The translations under genes were made by a program, and so were the position numbers. From NCBI GenBank assembly GCA_001897035.1, contig MKRS01000290.1, forward strand, positions 1 through 11,244: DNA of 11,244 nucleotides, read 5' to 3'. Below the pieces are notes generated by a model. It was not told the origin of the DNA and made no database searches. It saw only the letters and a list, made by a program, of their open reading frames with translations. The stretch comes from Bacteroidales bacterium 45-6 (GTDB lineage Bacteria; Bacteroidota; Bacteroidia; Bacteroidales; Dysgonomonadaceae). Below, piece after piece: positions 1 to 7,379 of this stretch; positions within the stretch are counted from its first letter, which is position 1, and every line of letters begins with the position of its first letter.

Positions 1-30
1 GCGTCCAGTGGGAGAGTAGGTAGCCGCCGT
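1..30 (+). rRNA. rrf: 5S ribosomal RNA, 3' end only
   Basis: The first 30 bases read like the 3' tail of a bacterial 5S rRNA: the conserved GTGGGAGAGTAGGT segment followed by TAGCCGCCG, which would form the 3' side of the terminal helix. Its 5' partner lies outside the window. The strong hairpin terminator starting at about 45 fits the end of an rRNA operon. The exact 3' end is uncertain by a few bases because the pairing strand is not visible. Confidence 0.85.
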
Positions 31-44
31 TTTAGAAGAGGGAG

Positions 45-87
45 ATCCCCGGGTTCCAGCAGATGGAGCCCGGGGATTCCTTGTTTT
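45..87 (+). terminator. Rho-independent terminator of the rRNA operon
   Basis: A 13-bp stem pairs 45-57 (ATCCCCGGGTTCC) with 65-77 (GGAGCCCGGGGAT). It contains one G-U pair and closes a 7-base loop (58-64). A T-rich tail, TCCTTGTTTT, follows at 78-87. The position just after the 5S rRNA makes it the natural end of the ribosomal RNA operon. Confidence 0.9.
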
Positions 88-177
88 ACAACCAGGGCAT
101 CACTCTTACAACGGAACCACACATAGGAATGGGGAAGGTCAACATTGGATTTTTACTCAGGATATCAAATGAATGCT

Positions 178-185
178 TATATTTG
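178..185 (+). promoter_or_regulatory. Candidate -7 box of the SUI1/helicase unit
   Basis: TATATTTG is an exact match to the Bacteroidota -7 consensus TAnnTTTG. Transcription would begin near 190, leaving a leader of about 15 bases before the ATG at 205. No good -33 box lies at the usual distance; the nearest T-rich run (151-154) is slightly too far upstream. If correct, it rules out the upstream in-frame TTG (145) and ATG (169) as starts. Confidence 0.45.
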
Positions 186-204
186 TTCCAAAAATAGATT
201 TGTC

Positions 205-549
205 ATGAAAACCTCCAACTGGAAAGACCGTCTCAATGTCGTATATTCGACTAATCCCGATTTTCACTATGAACAGGAAGAAGAATCGGCACAAAGCACC
301 ATAGACAAAGGCAAGCAACCTTTGCGTATCCAGCTCGACAAGCGCAACCGCAAAGGGAAGGCTGTGACTTTGATTACAGGATTCACTGGTACGGACGACG
401 ATCTGCAAGCTTTGGGCAAATTGCTTAAGGTGAAATGCGGTGTAGGCGGTTCGGCCAAAGACGGGGAAATTATCGTGCAGGGCGATTTGCGAAATAAAGT
501 GCTGGAAATCTTACTGAAAGAAGGTTATGCTAAATCGCGGATCATCTGA
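205..549 (+). CDS. SUI1/YciH family translation initiation factor
   Basis: This 114-residue protein belongs to the SUI1 (eIF1/YciH) family. These small cytoplasmic proteins bind the small ribosomal subunit and, in eukaryotes, help select start codons; the bacterial role is less clear. The SUI1 fold covers about residues 40-110, with the family hallmark LGKLLKVKCGVGGSAKDGEI (71-90) followed by VQGD. The N-terminus (NWKDRLNVVYSTNPDF) resembles other Bacteroidota members. I chose the ATG at 205. The frame is open back to a TTG at 145 and an ATG at 169, but those add residues not expected in the family and lie upstream of or within the candidate promoter. No Shine-Dalgarno sequence is seen, as is usual in this phylum. 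The last 23 bp overlap the start of the helicase gene, so the two are probably co-transcribed and perhaps coupled. Confidence 0.9.
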   Translation: MKTSNWKDRLNVVYSTNPDFHYEQEEESAQSTIDKGKQPLRIQLDKRNRKGKAVTLITGFTGTDDDLQALGKLLKVKCGVGGSAKDGEIIVQGDLRNKVLEILLKEGYAKSRII

Positions 550-3500
550 CGAACCTTCGCTGAAGGTGGTGAAAGCATCCGCTGGATCGGGCAAGACGCA
601 CCGTCTGACGGGGGAGTATCTGCGCTTGCTTTTCTCTTCACCAACTGCCTATAGGCATATCCTTGCAGTGACTTTCACCAACAAGGCTACGGACGAGATG
701 AAGTCGCGTATCGTGACCGAACTGGCTCATCTGGCCCTTGGAAGACCGTCCGATTACCTCGGTTCCTTGGTCAGCGAGCGGAAAGTGGATGAGGATCGAG
801 TTCGGGTGGAAGCCAAAAGTATTCTGGTGAATGTTTTACACGATTATTCGTCGTTTTCTATCAGCACCATCGATAAGTTTTTTCAACAGACCATGCGGGC
901 GTTTACCCGTGAAATTGGGTTGGGCGGCGGCTACAACGTGGAGCTGGATCAAGATAAAGTGCTGGATGAGGCTATCGATACCATGTTTTCCGATTTGGAA
1001 AAACCGGAAAATAAAGAACTGTTGGGATGGTTGATCCGCTTTTCGGAAGAAAATATCGAGAACGGAAAGGGGTGGGAAGTGCGCAAGAACATCCATTCGC
1101 TTGCACGAGAAATTTTTAAAGAGAACTACAAAACTTTAGTCAGCAAATCTGACCGGGAGGGGATGGACCGCAACCTCCTGTCGGAATATAAAAAAGAGCT
1201 TTCTGCGATTATTGCTGCGTTTGAAAATCGTTCCAAGCAGTTAGGAGAGAAGGGCGCTAATATCCTGCACCGCTATGGCTTAACTCCCGAAGATTTCAGC
1301 TATGGAAAAAATTCTGGACTTGGCTCGTTTCTCAAGTGGGCGAACGGCAATACGGATGCGCCATCAAACCGATTTCTTGGTTTGTGCGATAATTTGGAGG
1401 CTTGGACGACTAAAAAAGCCTCGCCGGACATCAAGGCAAAGATGGAAGAGGTGTATCTCGAACTCAATGCCTGCATCTGGGAAGTGGTACAGCATTATGC
1501 CGACACACGGATTTATCAGTCGGCCGTTGAAATCAACCGTTATTACTTTACTCTCGGCATACTTGCGGATATTGATACCAAGGTGAGAGAATATTGTACC
1601 GAAAACAACATGATGCTGATTTCGGATACCACCGAATTGTTGAGTAAAATCATCGAGGGTACCGATACTCCCTTTGTGTATGAGAAGATTGGCAGCCGGG
1701 TGGACCACTACATGATCGACGAATTTCAGGATACTTCTTCCTTGCAATGGGCCAATTTCCTTCCTTTGGTGAAGAACAGCTTGGCTTCGGGGAATATGAA
1801 CCTGATTGTTGGCGACGTGAAGCAAAGCATCTATCGTTGGCGCAACTCCGACTGGAAGCTGCTGAACGAGCAGTTGGATATTGACTTTCGCCGTGAAGGA
1901 GTGTTTCATGACTCGTTGGATGTGAACTGGCGTAGTTCGCGCAACGTGATTGAATTCAACAACACGGTGTTCAAATGCGGTGCGGTTTTGTTGCAAGATT
2001 CGTATAACAGTGGCCTTCCTGATTTGCAGCATGAAAATTTAGAAGCCTTTTCGCATAAAATTTTGGATGCCTACAACGGCGTGGAGCAGTCTGTGCCGCA
2101 AAAGAATGTCGGCGACGAAGGACATGTCAAGGTGGAATTCATTGACACGGACGGAGAAAAGTCTTGGAAGCAGCTTGTTTTGGAGCAACTCCCGCCACTT
2201 ATCGAGGAGCTTCAGGACAAGGGGTATTCGTTGAAAGACATTGCGATACTGGTGCGCACCAAAGCAGAAGGCTACGAGGTGGCAAGTCGTTTGCTCCAAT
2301 ACGGGAGCGAACATGCCGGATCGTCCTATAAATACGATATTATTTCGAACGAAGCGCTTTACATCGCTAATTCCGACAATGTGAAAGCTGCGGTTGCCCT
2401 GTTGCGTCACATCAAAAGTCCATTGGACGACAATCTGAGGGCGATGGCCGTTTACGAATACCACAGGCAAAGCCATCCCCAAGACATTGCTTCTTCGGTG
2501 CGGTTGCACCTCCATTCTTCTGCCGATTTCAATGAGGAGGAAAAAGAACGGATCGATCGTATTTCGTCCTTGCCTCTTTACGAAATGGTAGAGGAAATAT
2601 TCGGGCTTTTTTCCCAAACAGGTCCTTTCAAGGAAGATATTTATATCCAGGCATTTCTTGACAAAGTGTTGGACTTTTCCATCAACCATTCCTCCGACAC
2701 CGATGCCTTCCTCCGCTGGTGGGACGAAAAAGGGGGAAAGGAAACCGTATTTACGCCAGACAATCAGGATGCAATTCGGATCATGACCGTGCATAAGTCG
2801 AAAGGCTTAGGCTTTGGCGTGGTGGTGCTGCCTTTTTGCAGTTGGCAGATCGATGACAGCAAGGAAAAAATCCTTTGGTGTCAGCCCCTTGAAGAGCCGT
2901 TTAGCAAGGTCAGTCCTGTTCCGGTACGCTATTCGAGGAATTTGGCAGGCACTATTTTTGATTATGATTATTTTGATGAAAAAATACATACTTACATCGA
3001 CAACCTCAATGTCCTTTATGTGGCATTTACCCGTGCAAAAAAAGAATTGTACGCTTTTGCCCCCAAGCCCAAGAAAGAGAACGAATTGAAAGACGTTGCC
3101 GCTTTGCTTTGGAACTGCGTGCAGGCAACTCCGGAGCAGAAGGGTTTGCTGAATGCCGGGGACTATTTTCATGCCGAGAATGCCGTATTCGAGGTGGGGG
3201 AAGGCTATCAGCCTGTGCATAAGCCAGAAATTCAAACTGTGGAAGAAACGCATACCGAAAGGTTGGTGAGCGTTCCTTTCGACAACCGACTGAGGCTTCG
3301 CCTGAACAACCGGTTTTTCTTTGCGGAGGACGGCCAAAGGGAGTTGGGAAACTTGATGCACGAGATTGTTAGCCATATCGAAACGGCTACCGACCTGCCT
3401 CTTGTCTTGAAAACCTATGTTGAGAACGGGGAGCTGACGGCGGCTGAAAGCGATCGGATTGAGCAGGAAATCGAGGCGTTTTTCCAGATGGAGGAGGTCG

Positions 3501-3763
3501 AAAGCTGGTACTCAGGCAGCCACCGGGTTTTGAACGAGGTGGAGATTCTTTTGCCCGACGGCAATTTTGTACGCCCCGACCGTGTGATGCTGCACGGCGG
3601 CGAAGCCATTGTGATCGATTACAAGTTTGGAGAAAAGGAGGAACGGAAGTACGAAACGCAAGTCAAAAACTACATCCAGCACATCCGGGAAATGGGATAT
3701 GCACGTGTGGCGGGCTATGTTTGCTACGTAAAGTTGGGAAAAGTGGTGAAAATTGCCTCTTGA
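527..3763 (+). CDS. UvrD/RecB-like helicase with C-terminal PD-(D/E)XK nuclease (AddA type)
   Basis: This is a 1078-residue superfamily 1 helicase fused to a RecB-type nuclease, as in AddA. Such enzymes resect double-strand breaks for recombination. Helicase motifs in order are Walker A ASAGSGKT (17-24), Ia TFTNKA (49-54), II DEFQDT (398-403), III GDVKQSIYRWR (429-439), IV VNWRSSRN (466-473), V TVHKSKG (754-760) and VI YVAFTRAK (831-838). Nuclease residues are H945 (GNLMHEI), D1018 (RPDRV), D1031 and K1033 (IDYKFG) and Q1045 (QVKNY), all in place, so both activities look intact. Motif V continues as LGF where LEF is common in UvrD-like helicases. The ATG at 527 puts Walker A close to the N-terminus, as expected, and overlaps the SUI1 gene by 23 bp. 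No AddB-like partner, with its own nuclease and iron-sulphur cysteines, is adjacent. A stand-alone role or a distant partner are both possible. Confidence 0.93.
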   Translation: MLNRGSSDEPSLKVVKASAGSGKTHRLTGEYLRLLFSSPTAYRHILAVTFTNKATDEMKSRIVTELAHLALGRPSDYLGSLVSERKVDEDRVRVEAKSILVNVLHDYSSFSISTIDKFFQQTMRAFTREIGLGGGYNVELDQDKVLDEAIDTMFSDLEKPENKELLGWLIRFSEENIENGKGWEVRKNIHSLAREIFKENYKTLVSKSDREGMDRNLLSEYKKELSAIIAAFENRSKQLGEKGANILHRYGLTPEDFSYGKNSGLGSFLKWANGNTDAPSNRFLGLCDNLEAWTTKKASPDIKAKMEEVYLELNACIWEVVQHYADTRIYQSAVEINRYYFTLGILADIDTKVREYCTENNMMLISDTTELLSKIIEGTDTPFVYEKIGSRVDHYMIDEFQDTSSLQWANFLPLVKNSLASGNMNLIVGDVKQSIYRWRNSDWKLLNEQLDIDFRREGVFHDSLDVNWRSSRNVIEFNNTVFKCGAVLLQDSYNSGLPDLQHENLEAFSHKILDAYNGVEQSVPQKNVGDEGHVKVEFIDTDGEKSWKQLVLEQLPPLIEELQDKGYSLKDIAILVRTKAEGYEVASRLLQYGSEHAGSSYKYDIISNEALYIANSDNVKAAVALLRHIKSPLDDNLRAMAVYEYHRQSHPQDIASSVRLHLHSSADFNEEEKERIDRISSLPLYEMVEEIFGLFSQTGPFKEDIYIQAFLDKVLDFSINHSSDTDAFLRWWDEKGGKETVFTPDNQDAIRIMTVHKSKGLGFGVVVLPFCSWQIDDSKEKILWCQPLEEPFSKVSPVPVRYSRNLAGTIFDYDYFDEKIHTYIDNLNVLYVAFTRAKKELYAFAPKPKKENELKDVAALLWNCVQATPEQKGLLNAGDYFHAENAVFEVGEGYQPVHKPEIQTVEETHTERLVSVPFDNRLRLRLNNRFFFAEDGQRELGNLMHEIVSHIETATDLPLVLKTYVENGELTAAESDRIEQEIEAFFQMEEVESWYSGSHRVLNEVEILLPDGNFVRPDRVMLHGGEAIVIDYKFGEKEERKYETQVKNYIQHIREMGYARVAGYVCYVKLGKVVKIAS

Positions 3764-3768
3764 AGATA

Positions 3769-3788
3769 GAAATAGGATTGCCTATTTC
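3769..3788. repeat. Perfect 8-bp hairpin between helicase gene and tRNA promoter
   Basis: GAAATAGG (3769-3776) and CCTATTTC (3781-3788) form a perfect stem with the 4-base loop ATTG. It starts 6 bases after the helicase stop codon. It is followed by an A-run, not T, so it is not a classical terminator for the plus strand. The loop coincides with the -33-like element proposed for the tRNA promoter. Confidence 0.5.
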
Positions 3789-3807
3789 AGAAAAAAGACT
3801 AATTTTG
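3777..3807 (+). promoter_or_regulatory. Bacteroidota-type promoter of tRNA-Arg
   Basis: TAATTTTG (3800-3807) matches the -7 consensus TAnnTTTG exactly. ATTG (3777-3780) lies 19 bp upstream as the -33-like box. Transcription would start near 3812, about 20 bases before the mature tRNA 5' end. Confidence 0.65.
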
Positions 3808-3833
3808 TAACCGCTTTTCAACGAAAAAGTGAT

Positions 3834-3905
3834 GGCGCGGTAGTTCAATGGATAGAATAGAAGTTTCCTAAACTTTAGATTTGGGTTCGATTCCCAGCCG
3901 TGCTA
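3834..3905 (+). tRNA. tRNA-Arg (anticodon CCT)
   Basis: A complete cloverleaf can be folded by hand. The acceptor stem is 3834-3840 with 3898-3904, and U8/A9 follow. The D-stem is 3843-3846 with 3855-3858, with GG in the D-loop. The anticodon stem is 3860-3864 with 3872-3876 and its loop is TTCCTAA. The variable loop has four bases, and the T-arm carries TTCGATT. Anticodon CCT (3867-3869) reads AGG, giving arginine. The discriminator is A3905 and the next bases are CAA, so CCA is not encoded and must be added after transcription. Pairs 1:72 and 4:69 are both G-U, the first being somewhat unusual. The gene has its own promoter just upstream. Confidence 0.95.
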
Positions 3906-3968
3906 CAAATTTTACAACCTCAAAACCATACACTGCATTTTTGACTAGCCAAAAGAATTTGTGAGAAT

Positions 3969-4005
3969 AATTATTAAATAGACAATAAATGTTTATTTAA
4001 TAGTT
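3969..4005. repeat. 16-bp AT-rich hairpin abutting the beta-barrel/priA promoter
   Basis: Bases 3969-3984 pair with 3990-4005 without interruption around the 5-base loop ATAAA. Fourteen pairs are Watson-Crick and two are G-U (3981/3993 and 3971/4003). The right arm runs into the -33-like element of the downstream promoter. No T-run follows on either strand. It could be a weak end for the tRNA transcript, a processing signal or a regulator site. Confidence 0.6.
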
Positions 4006-4034
4006 TCGATTCTCCTGAAAACCAATTAGCTTTG
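4004..4034 (+). promoter_or_regulatory. Bacteroidota-type promoter of the beta-barrel/priA unit
   Basis: TAGCTTTG (4027-4034) matches the -7 consensus TAnnTTTG. A TTTC box at 4004-4007 lies 19 bp upstream as an imperfect -33 element. The predicted start is near 4040, giving a leader of about 23 bases before the ATG at 4063. Confidence 0.65.
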
Positions 4035-4062
4035 TGTATTAGAAAATCAAAGATAAAGTGTC

Positions 4063-4662
4063 ATGAAAAGATCTTTTTTTATTGTCGTTTTGGCTCTGTT
4101 TGCCGCGATTCCTTCGTTTGGACAAAAAACATTGCGTTTGGGAGTAAGGGGTGGTTATGATTTTTTGGATCAAACTCTCGACAAGAAGTTATTCAATGCC
4201 AGCAATAGAACCGGCTACCACATCGGGCTGTCTTTGGATGCTGGTCTTCCCGTCCTGCCTTTGGGACTCAACGTTTCTGTGCTATATACCCAGCAAAATA
4301 TTAAAAACACGGATGATTACACCTTCGAAAAAGCTTATTTCCTGGATGTGCCCGTCGATTTGAAATACACCATCGGGGTTGGAGGCATTGGCATCGTTTT
4401 GTCTGCCGGACCCTACATCCGATTCAATCTGGATGGTGGTAACATCAATTTCAAAAAAGATATTGCAAATACGTACAAGGCGCAAACTTTTCAGGCGGGA
4501 GCCAATTTTGGAGCGGGAGTTGACTTGGGCGACCATTTTTATCTTGGAGTCACCTATTTCACCAGCCTGGCCGACAATTACAAGGAAACGAGTCCTGAAT
4601 TTGAGGAAGTGTTTAAAAAGAAACCAGACCGAATGGCCCTAACTGCTGTTTATTATTTCTAA
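4063..4662 (+). CDS. Outer-membrane beta-barrel (porin-like) protein
   Basis: This 199-residue protein looks like a small Bacteroidota outer-membrane beta-barrel. Residues 1-20 form a signal peptide: MKRSF, a hydrophobic core, then a likely cleavage after PSFG before Q21, a common +1 residue in this phylum. The mature part is made of alternating polar and hydrophobic segments, for example around 24-32, 52-60, 66-76, 92-104, 109-120, 139-154, 157-166 and 191-199. This is compatible with about eight strands. The chain ends in VYYF, an aromatic C-terminus typical of barrels. It resembles the porin-family/OMP_b-brl group, whose substrates and roles are mostly unknown. I cannot assign it to PorT or another named protein. 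Its stop codon overlaps the priA start (TAATG), so the two are probably translated in succession. A clear promoter lies upstream. Confidence 0.85.
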   Translation: MKRSFFIVVLALFAAIPSFGQKTLRLGVRGGYDFLDQTLDKKLFNASNRTGYHIGLSLDAGLPVLPLGLNVSVLYTQQNIKNTDDYTFEKAYFLDVPVDLKYTIGVGGIGIVLSAGPYIRFNLDGGNINFKKDIANTYKAQTFQAGANFGAGVDLGDHFYLGVTYFTSLADNYKETSPEFEEVFKKKPDRMALTAVYYF

Positions 4663-7100
4663 TGTTTTATATTGACGTTATACTGCCGCTTCCCTTAGCC
4701 GGACTGTTCACCTATTCGGCGCCAACGGCGGTTGAAAGAGGTTGCCGTGTAATTGTTCAATTTGGAGCAAAGAAATTCTACTCCGCCATCGTAGCCGAAT
4801 GCTACGAGCCTAAAGAACCCAAGCCGGGGATAAAAGAGATCACATCCGTCCTCGACGAACAGCCCGTCATTCTCCCTTCGCAACTGCAATTCTGGGATTG
4901 GATCAGCATATATTATATGTGCCACCTCGGCGAAGTTTGCAAGGCTGCACTTCCTGCTGCGTTGAAACTGGAAAGTGCAACCCGAGTGAGCGTTATTGAG
5001 GAGGCATATTGCGAGGAAAGGCTATCTCCTTCGGAAACCAAAATTTTCGATTTGCTTTCAGACGGAAAGATTTACGATATAGCCGAGATTGCCCGGAAGG
5101 CAGGCGTTTCGAACCCCATTCCGGGGATACGATCGCTTCTCGAAAAAGGGCTGATTGCCGCCGATGAACAGCTTGGAAGCAACTTCTCGCCCAAAAGCGA
5201 GACGGTTGTCAGGCTTCGGACGGCAAACGAGGAAGATCTTCATGCGGCGATGGATCAACTGCGCCGCGCTCCCAAACAACTCTCTGCTTTGACTACTTTT
5301 TTGAGCCAGATGCCGACGGGGGCGGAGGCATTTTCGATGCCGGCAAAAAAACTCATGGAGCTTTCGGGAGCAAATGCTGCTGCATTGAAAGGCTTGGTGG
5401 AGAAAAATATCTTTCTCCTTGAAAAAAAGGAAATGTATCCTCTCGAAGGAAAAGGCTCGGAAGTGTCTGCTGACGTTCAATTGAATGGCCACCAGCAGCG
5501 GGCACTCGCCCAAATCGAAGAATCATTCCAGGAAAAAAACATTACTTTGCTGCACGGAGTCACTTCCAGCGGGAAAACAGAAATCTATATCAAATTGATT
5601 GCCGAGCAATTGGCAGCGGGCAAGCAAGTGCTTTACTTACTTCCCGAAATTGCCCTGACCATGCAGATCACTACCCGCTTGAGGGCTGTTTTCGGAGAGC
5701 GTTTGGCCGTCTATCATTCTCGCTTTACAGACAACGAACGGGCCGAAGTTTGGAACAGCATGGTCAAGGATAAAGGCTGTCAAGTCGTTCTCGGTGTCCG
5801 CTCTTCAATTTTTCTCCCTTTTCGAAATTTGGGTTTGGTGATTGTGGACGAAGAACATGAGGCCTCTTACAAGCAGCAGGATCCTGCCCCCCGCTACCAC
5901 GGGCGAAATGCGGCCATTGTCCTGGCCTCTATCCATCAAGCCAAGGTGCTGTTGGGTACGGCCACGCCTGCCATCGAGACTTACTTCAACGCCATGAATG
6001 GCAAATACGGGCTGGTGGAACTTCACCAAAGGCACGAAAGCTTGGATATGCCGCTGATACAAGTGGTGAATACCAAAGAGCTGCGCCGCAAAAAAATCAT
6101 GAAATCGGCTATATTCTCGCCCCAGCTTTTGGCTGAAATGGAAAGGGCGTTTGAAAAAGGGGAACAGGTAATGCTTTTCCGCAACCGCCGGGGCTTTGCG
6201 CCTTACATGGAGTGCAAGGCTTGTGCGTGGAGTCCCAAATGCCACAATTGCGACGTGAGCCTCACTTATCATAAATATGCCAACCTGCTCTCCTGCCATT
6301 ATTGTGGGGCCACCTACCCAGTCCTGCACGACTGCCCTTCTTGCCAAAGCAAAGATTCGATGGTGGTGGTCGGATTTGGAACGGAACGGGTAGAGGAAGA
6401 GATCATGGAATTATTTCCGGGCAAACGGATTGCTCGAATGGATTTGGACACCACGCGCAGCAAGAAATCCTACGAGCAGATCATCGATGGTTTTGCGAAG
6501 GGTAAGACGGATATTCTTATAGGTACTCAGATGATTTCCAAAGGATTGGATTTTGATAAGGTGAGCCTGGTCGGAATCATTCAGGCCGATAGCCTCTTCA
6601 ATCAGCCCGATTTCCGTGCGCATGAGCGCGGATTTCAGATGCTGGAGCAAGTGAGCGGACGAGCCGGACGAAAACACAAGCGAGGACTCGTCGTGCTTCA
6701 GACAACTAATCCCGACAGCCAGATCATACAAGCCGTGTGTGAACACGACTATCTCCGGTTCTACAAGAAAGAAATTGCCGAGAGGGAAACTTTCAAGTAT
6801 CCCCCTTTTTATAGAATACTTCACGTCATATTGAGGGGGAAAGACAGGCTCAAGCTGGGTGAATCCTCCGAATATCTGTCCGTGTTGCTACGCAGGAGCT
6901 TTGGAAACAGGGTTTTAGGCCCCATCGAGCCACCCGTGGCCAAGGTGCAGACGCTTTTTATCCGCCGGATCATCATTAAGACGGAATGCAATGCTTCCCC
7001 GTCAGTTGTTCGGGAGCAATTGCGCAATACTTTGGATTACTTCAATTTGCAAGATATTTCCAAGTCAATTTTAGTCCACGTAGATGTTGATCCGATGTAG
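4662..7100 (+). CDS. priA: Primosomal protein N' (replication restart helicase PriA)
   Basis: PriA is a superfamily 2 DNA helicase that recognises stalled or repaired forks and reloads the replicative helicase. At 812 residues it is a full-length member. The N-terminal DNA-binding region covers about 1-100. Helicase motifs are Walker A GVTSSGKT (299-306), DEEH (396-399), GTATP (432-436), GTQMISKGLDF (621-631) and QVSGRAGR (663-670). A zinc-binding insertion carries eight cysteines: C518, C521, C527, C530, C545, C548, C558 and C561. All expected residues are present. The ATG at 4662 shares its A with the TAA stop of the beta-barrel gene, which suggests translational coupling; MFYIDVILPLPL fits a PriA N-terminus. 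No classical terminator follows directly. Functionally it complements the AddA-like helicase-nuclease upstream, since break repair by recombination needs restart, although that gene is in a different transcription unit. Confidence 0.97.
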   Translation: MFYIDVILPLPLAGLFTYSAPTAVERGCRVIVQFGAKKFYSAIVAECYEPKEPKPGIKEITSVLDEQPVILPSQLQFWDWISIYYMCHLGEVCKAALPAALKLESATRVSVIEEAYCEERLSPSETKIFDLLSDGKIYDIAEIARKAGVSNPIPGIRSLLEKGLIAADEQLGSNFSPKSETVVRLRTANEEDLHAAMDQLRRAPKQLSALTTFLSQMPTGAEAFSMPAKKLMELSGANAAALKGLVEKNIFLLEKKEMYPLEGKGSEVSADVQLNGHQQRALAQIEESFQEKNITLLHGVTSSGKTEIYIKLIAEQLAAGKQVLYLLPEIALTMQITTRLRAVFGERLAVYHSRFTDNERAEVWNSMVKDKGCQVVLGVRSSIFLPFRNLGLVIVDEEHEASYKQQDPAPRYHGRNAAIVLASIHQAKVLLGTATPAIETYFNAMNGKYGLVELHQRHESLDMPLIQVVNTKELRRKKIMKSAIFSPQLLAEMERAFEKGEQVMLFRNRRGFAPYMECKACAWSPKCHNCDVSLTYHKYANLLSCHYCGATYPVLHDCPSCQSKDSMVVVGFGTERVEEEIMELFPGKRIARMDLDTTRSKKSYEQIIDGFAKGKTDILIGTQMISKGLDFDKVSLVGIIQADSLFNQPDFRAHERGFQMLEQVSGRAGRKHKRGLVVLQTTNPDSQIIQAVCEHDYLRFYKKEIAERETFKYPPFYRILHVILRGKDRLKLGESSEYLSVLLRRSFGNRVLGPIEPPVAKVQTLFIRRIIIKTECNASPSVVREQLRNTLDYFNLQDISKSILVHVDVDPM

Positions 7101-7134
7101 GACGACGATCATAACACTTTTTTTGTATGTGTTA

Positions 7135-7182
7135 AAATGAATAAAAAAGCCTCTATCCGCTTTCAAAGCCTTGAAAGAGAGG
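7135..7182 (-). terminator. Terminator-like hairpin, minus-strand orientation
   Basis: CTTTCAA (7160-7166) and TTGAAAG (7171-7177) form a perfect stem with loop AGCC. CCTCT (7150-7154) pairs with AGAGG (7178-7182) across a 5-base bulge. Read on the minus strand, the stem is followed by GCTTTTTTATTC, a good U-tract. On the plus strand no T-run follows. No minus-strand gene is visible, so it may block antisense transcription into priA or be a leftover. Confidence 0.4.
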
Positions 7183-7379
7183 GTGGGGATTTGAAAAATT
7201 CACATCTTCCGGGAAAAGTAATCTCTATTTTGATGTTTTTTTGCATTTGACGTTCATGTTAGTTGGTGGTGTTCGTCAATAGAAAAGGTATATGTGTTTT
7301 AAGTGTCAAATAATCAATGATATAGTTAGTTGGTTAAAACTATAAAATTGTTAATAAAACGGAATAAATAGGATGAGGG

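Noticed and set aside
195..202. TAGATTTG, a second exact TAnnTTTG match, as promoter of the SUI1-type gene
   Set aside because: It ends two bases before the ATG at 205, so transcription would begin at or after the start codon. TATATTTG at 178-185 is better placed.
145..204. Upstream TTG (145) or ATG (169) as start of the SUI1-type gene
   Set aside because: The added residues do not look like the family N-terminus. The candidate promoter box TATATTTG (178-185) lies downstream of both, so the ATG at 205 fits better.
1364..2794. Long minus-strand ORFs of 222 and 251 codons (1364-2032 and 2039-2794)
   Set aside because: They lie fully antisense to the helicase-nuclease gene, whose motifs are intact across the same region. 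Their translations show no recognisable domain.
3834..4062. tRNA-Arg as the attachment site of an integrated element
   Set aside because: No integrase, no repeat of the tRNA 3' end and no foreign-looking genes are seen nearby. The downstream genes are ordinary chromosomal ones.
7137..7250. A 37-codon ORF as a real small gene
   Set aside because: It overlaps a hairpin and has no promoter or ribosome-binding site, and I recognise no family. It is kept only as a low-interest observation.
7321..7344. TATAGTT/AACTATA inverted repeat as a terminator
   Set aside because: The stem is only 7 bp and AT-only apart from one pair, with a 10-base loop and no T-run. It is too weak to call.
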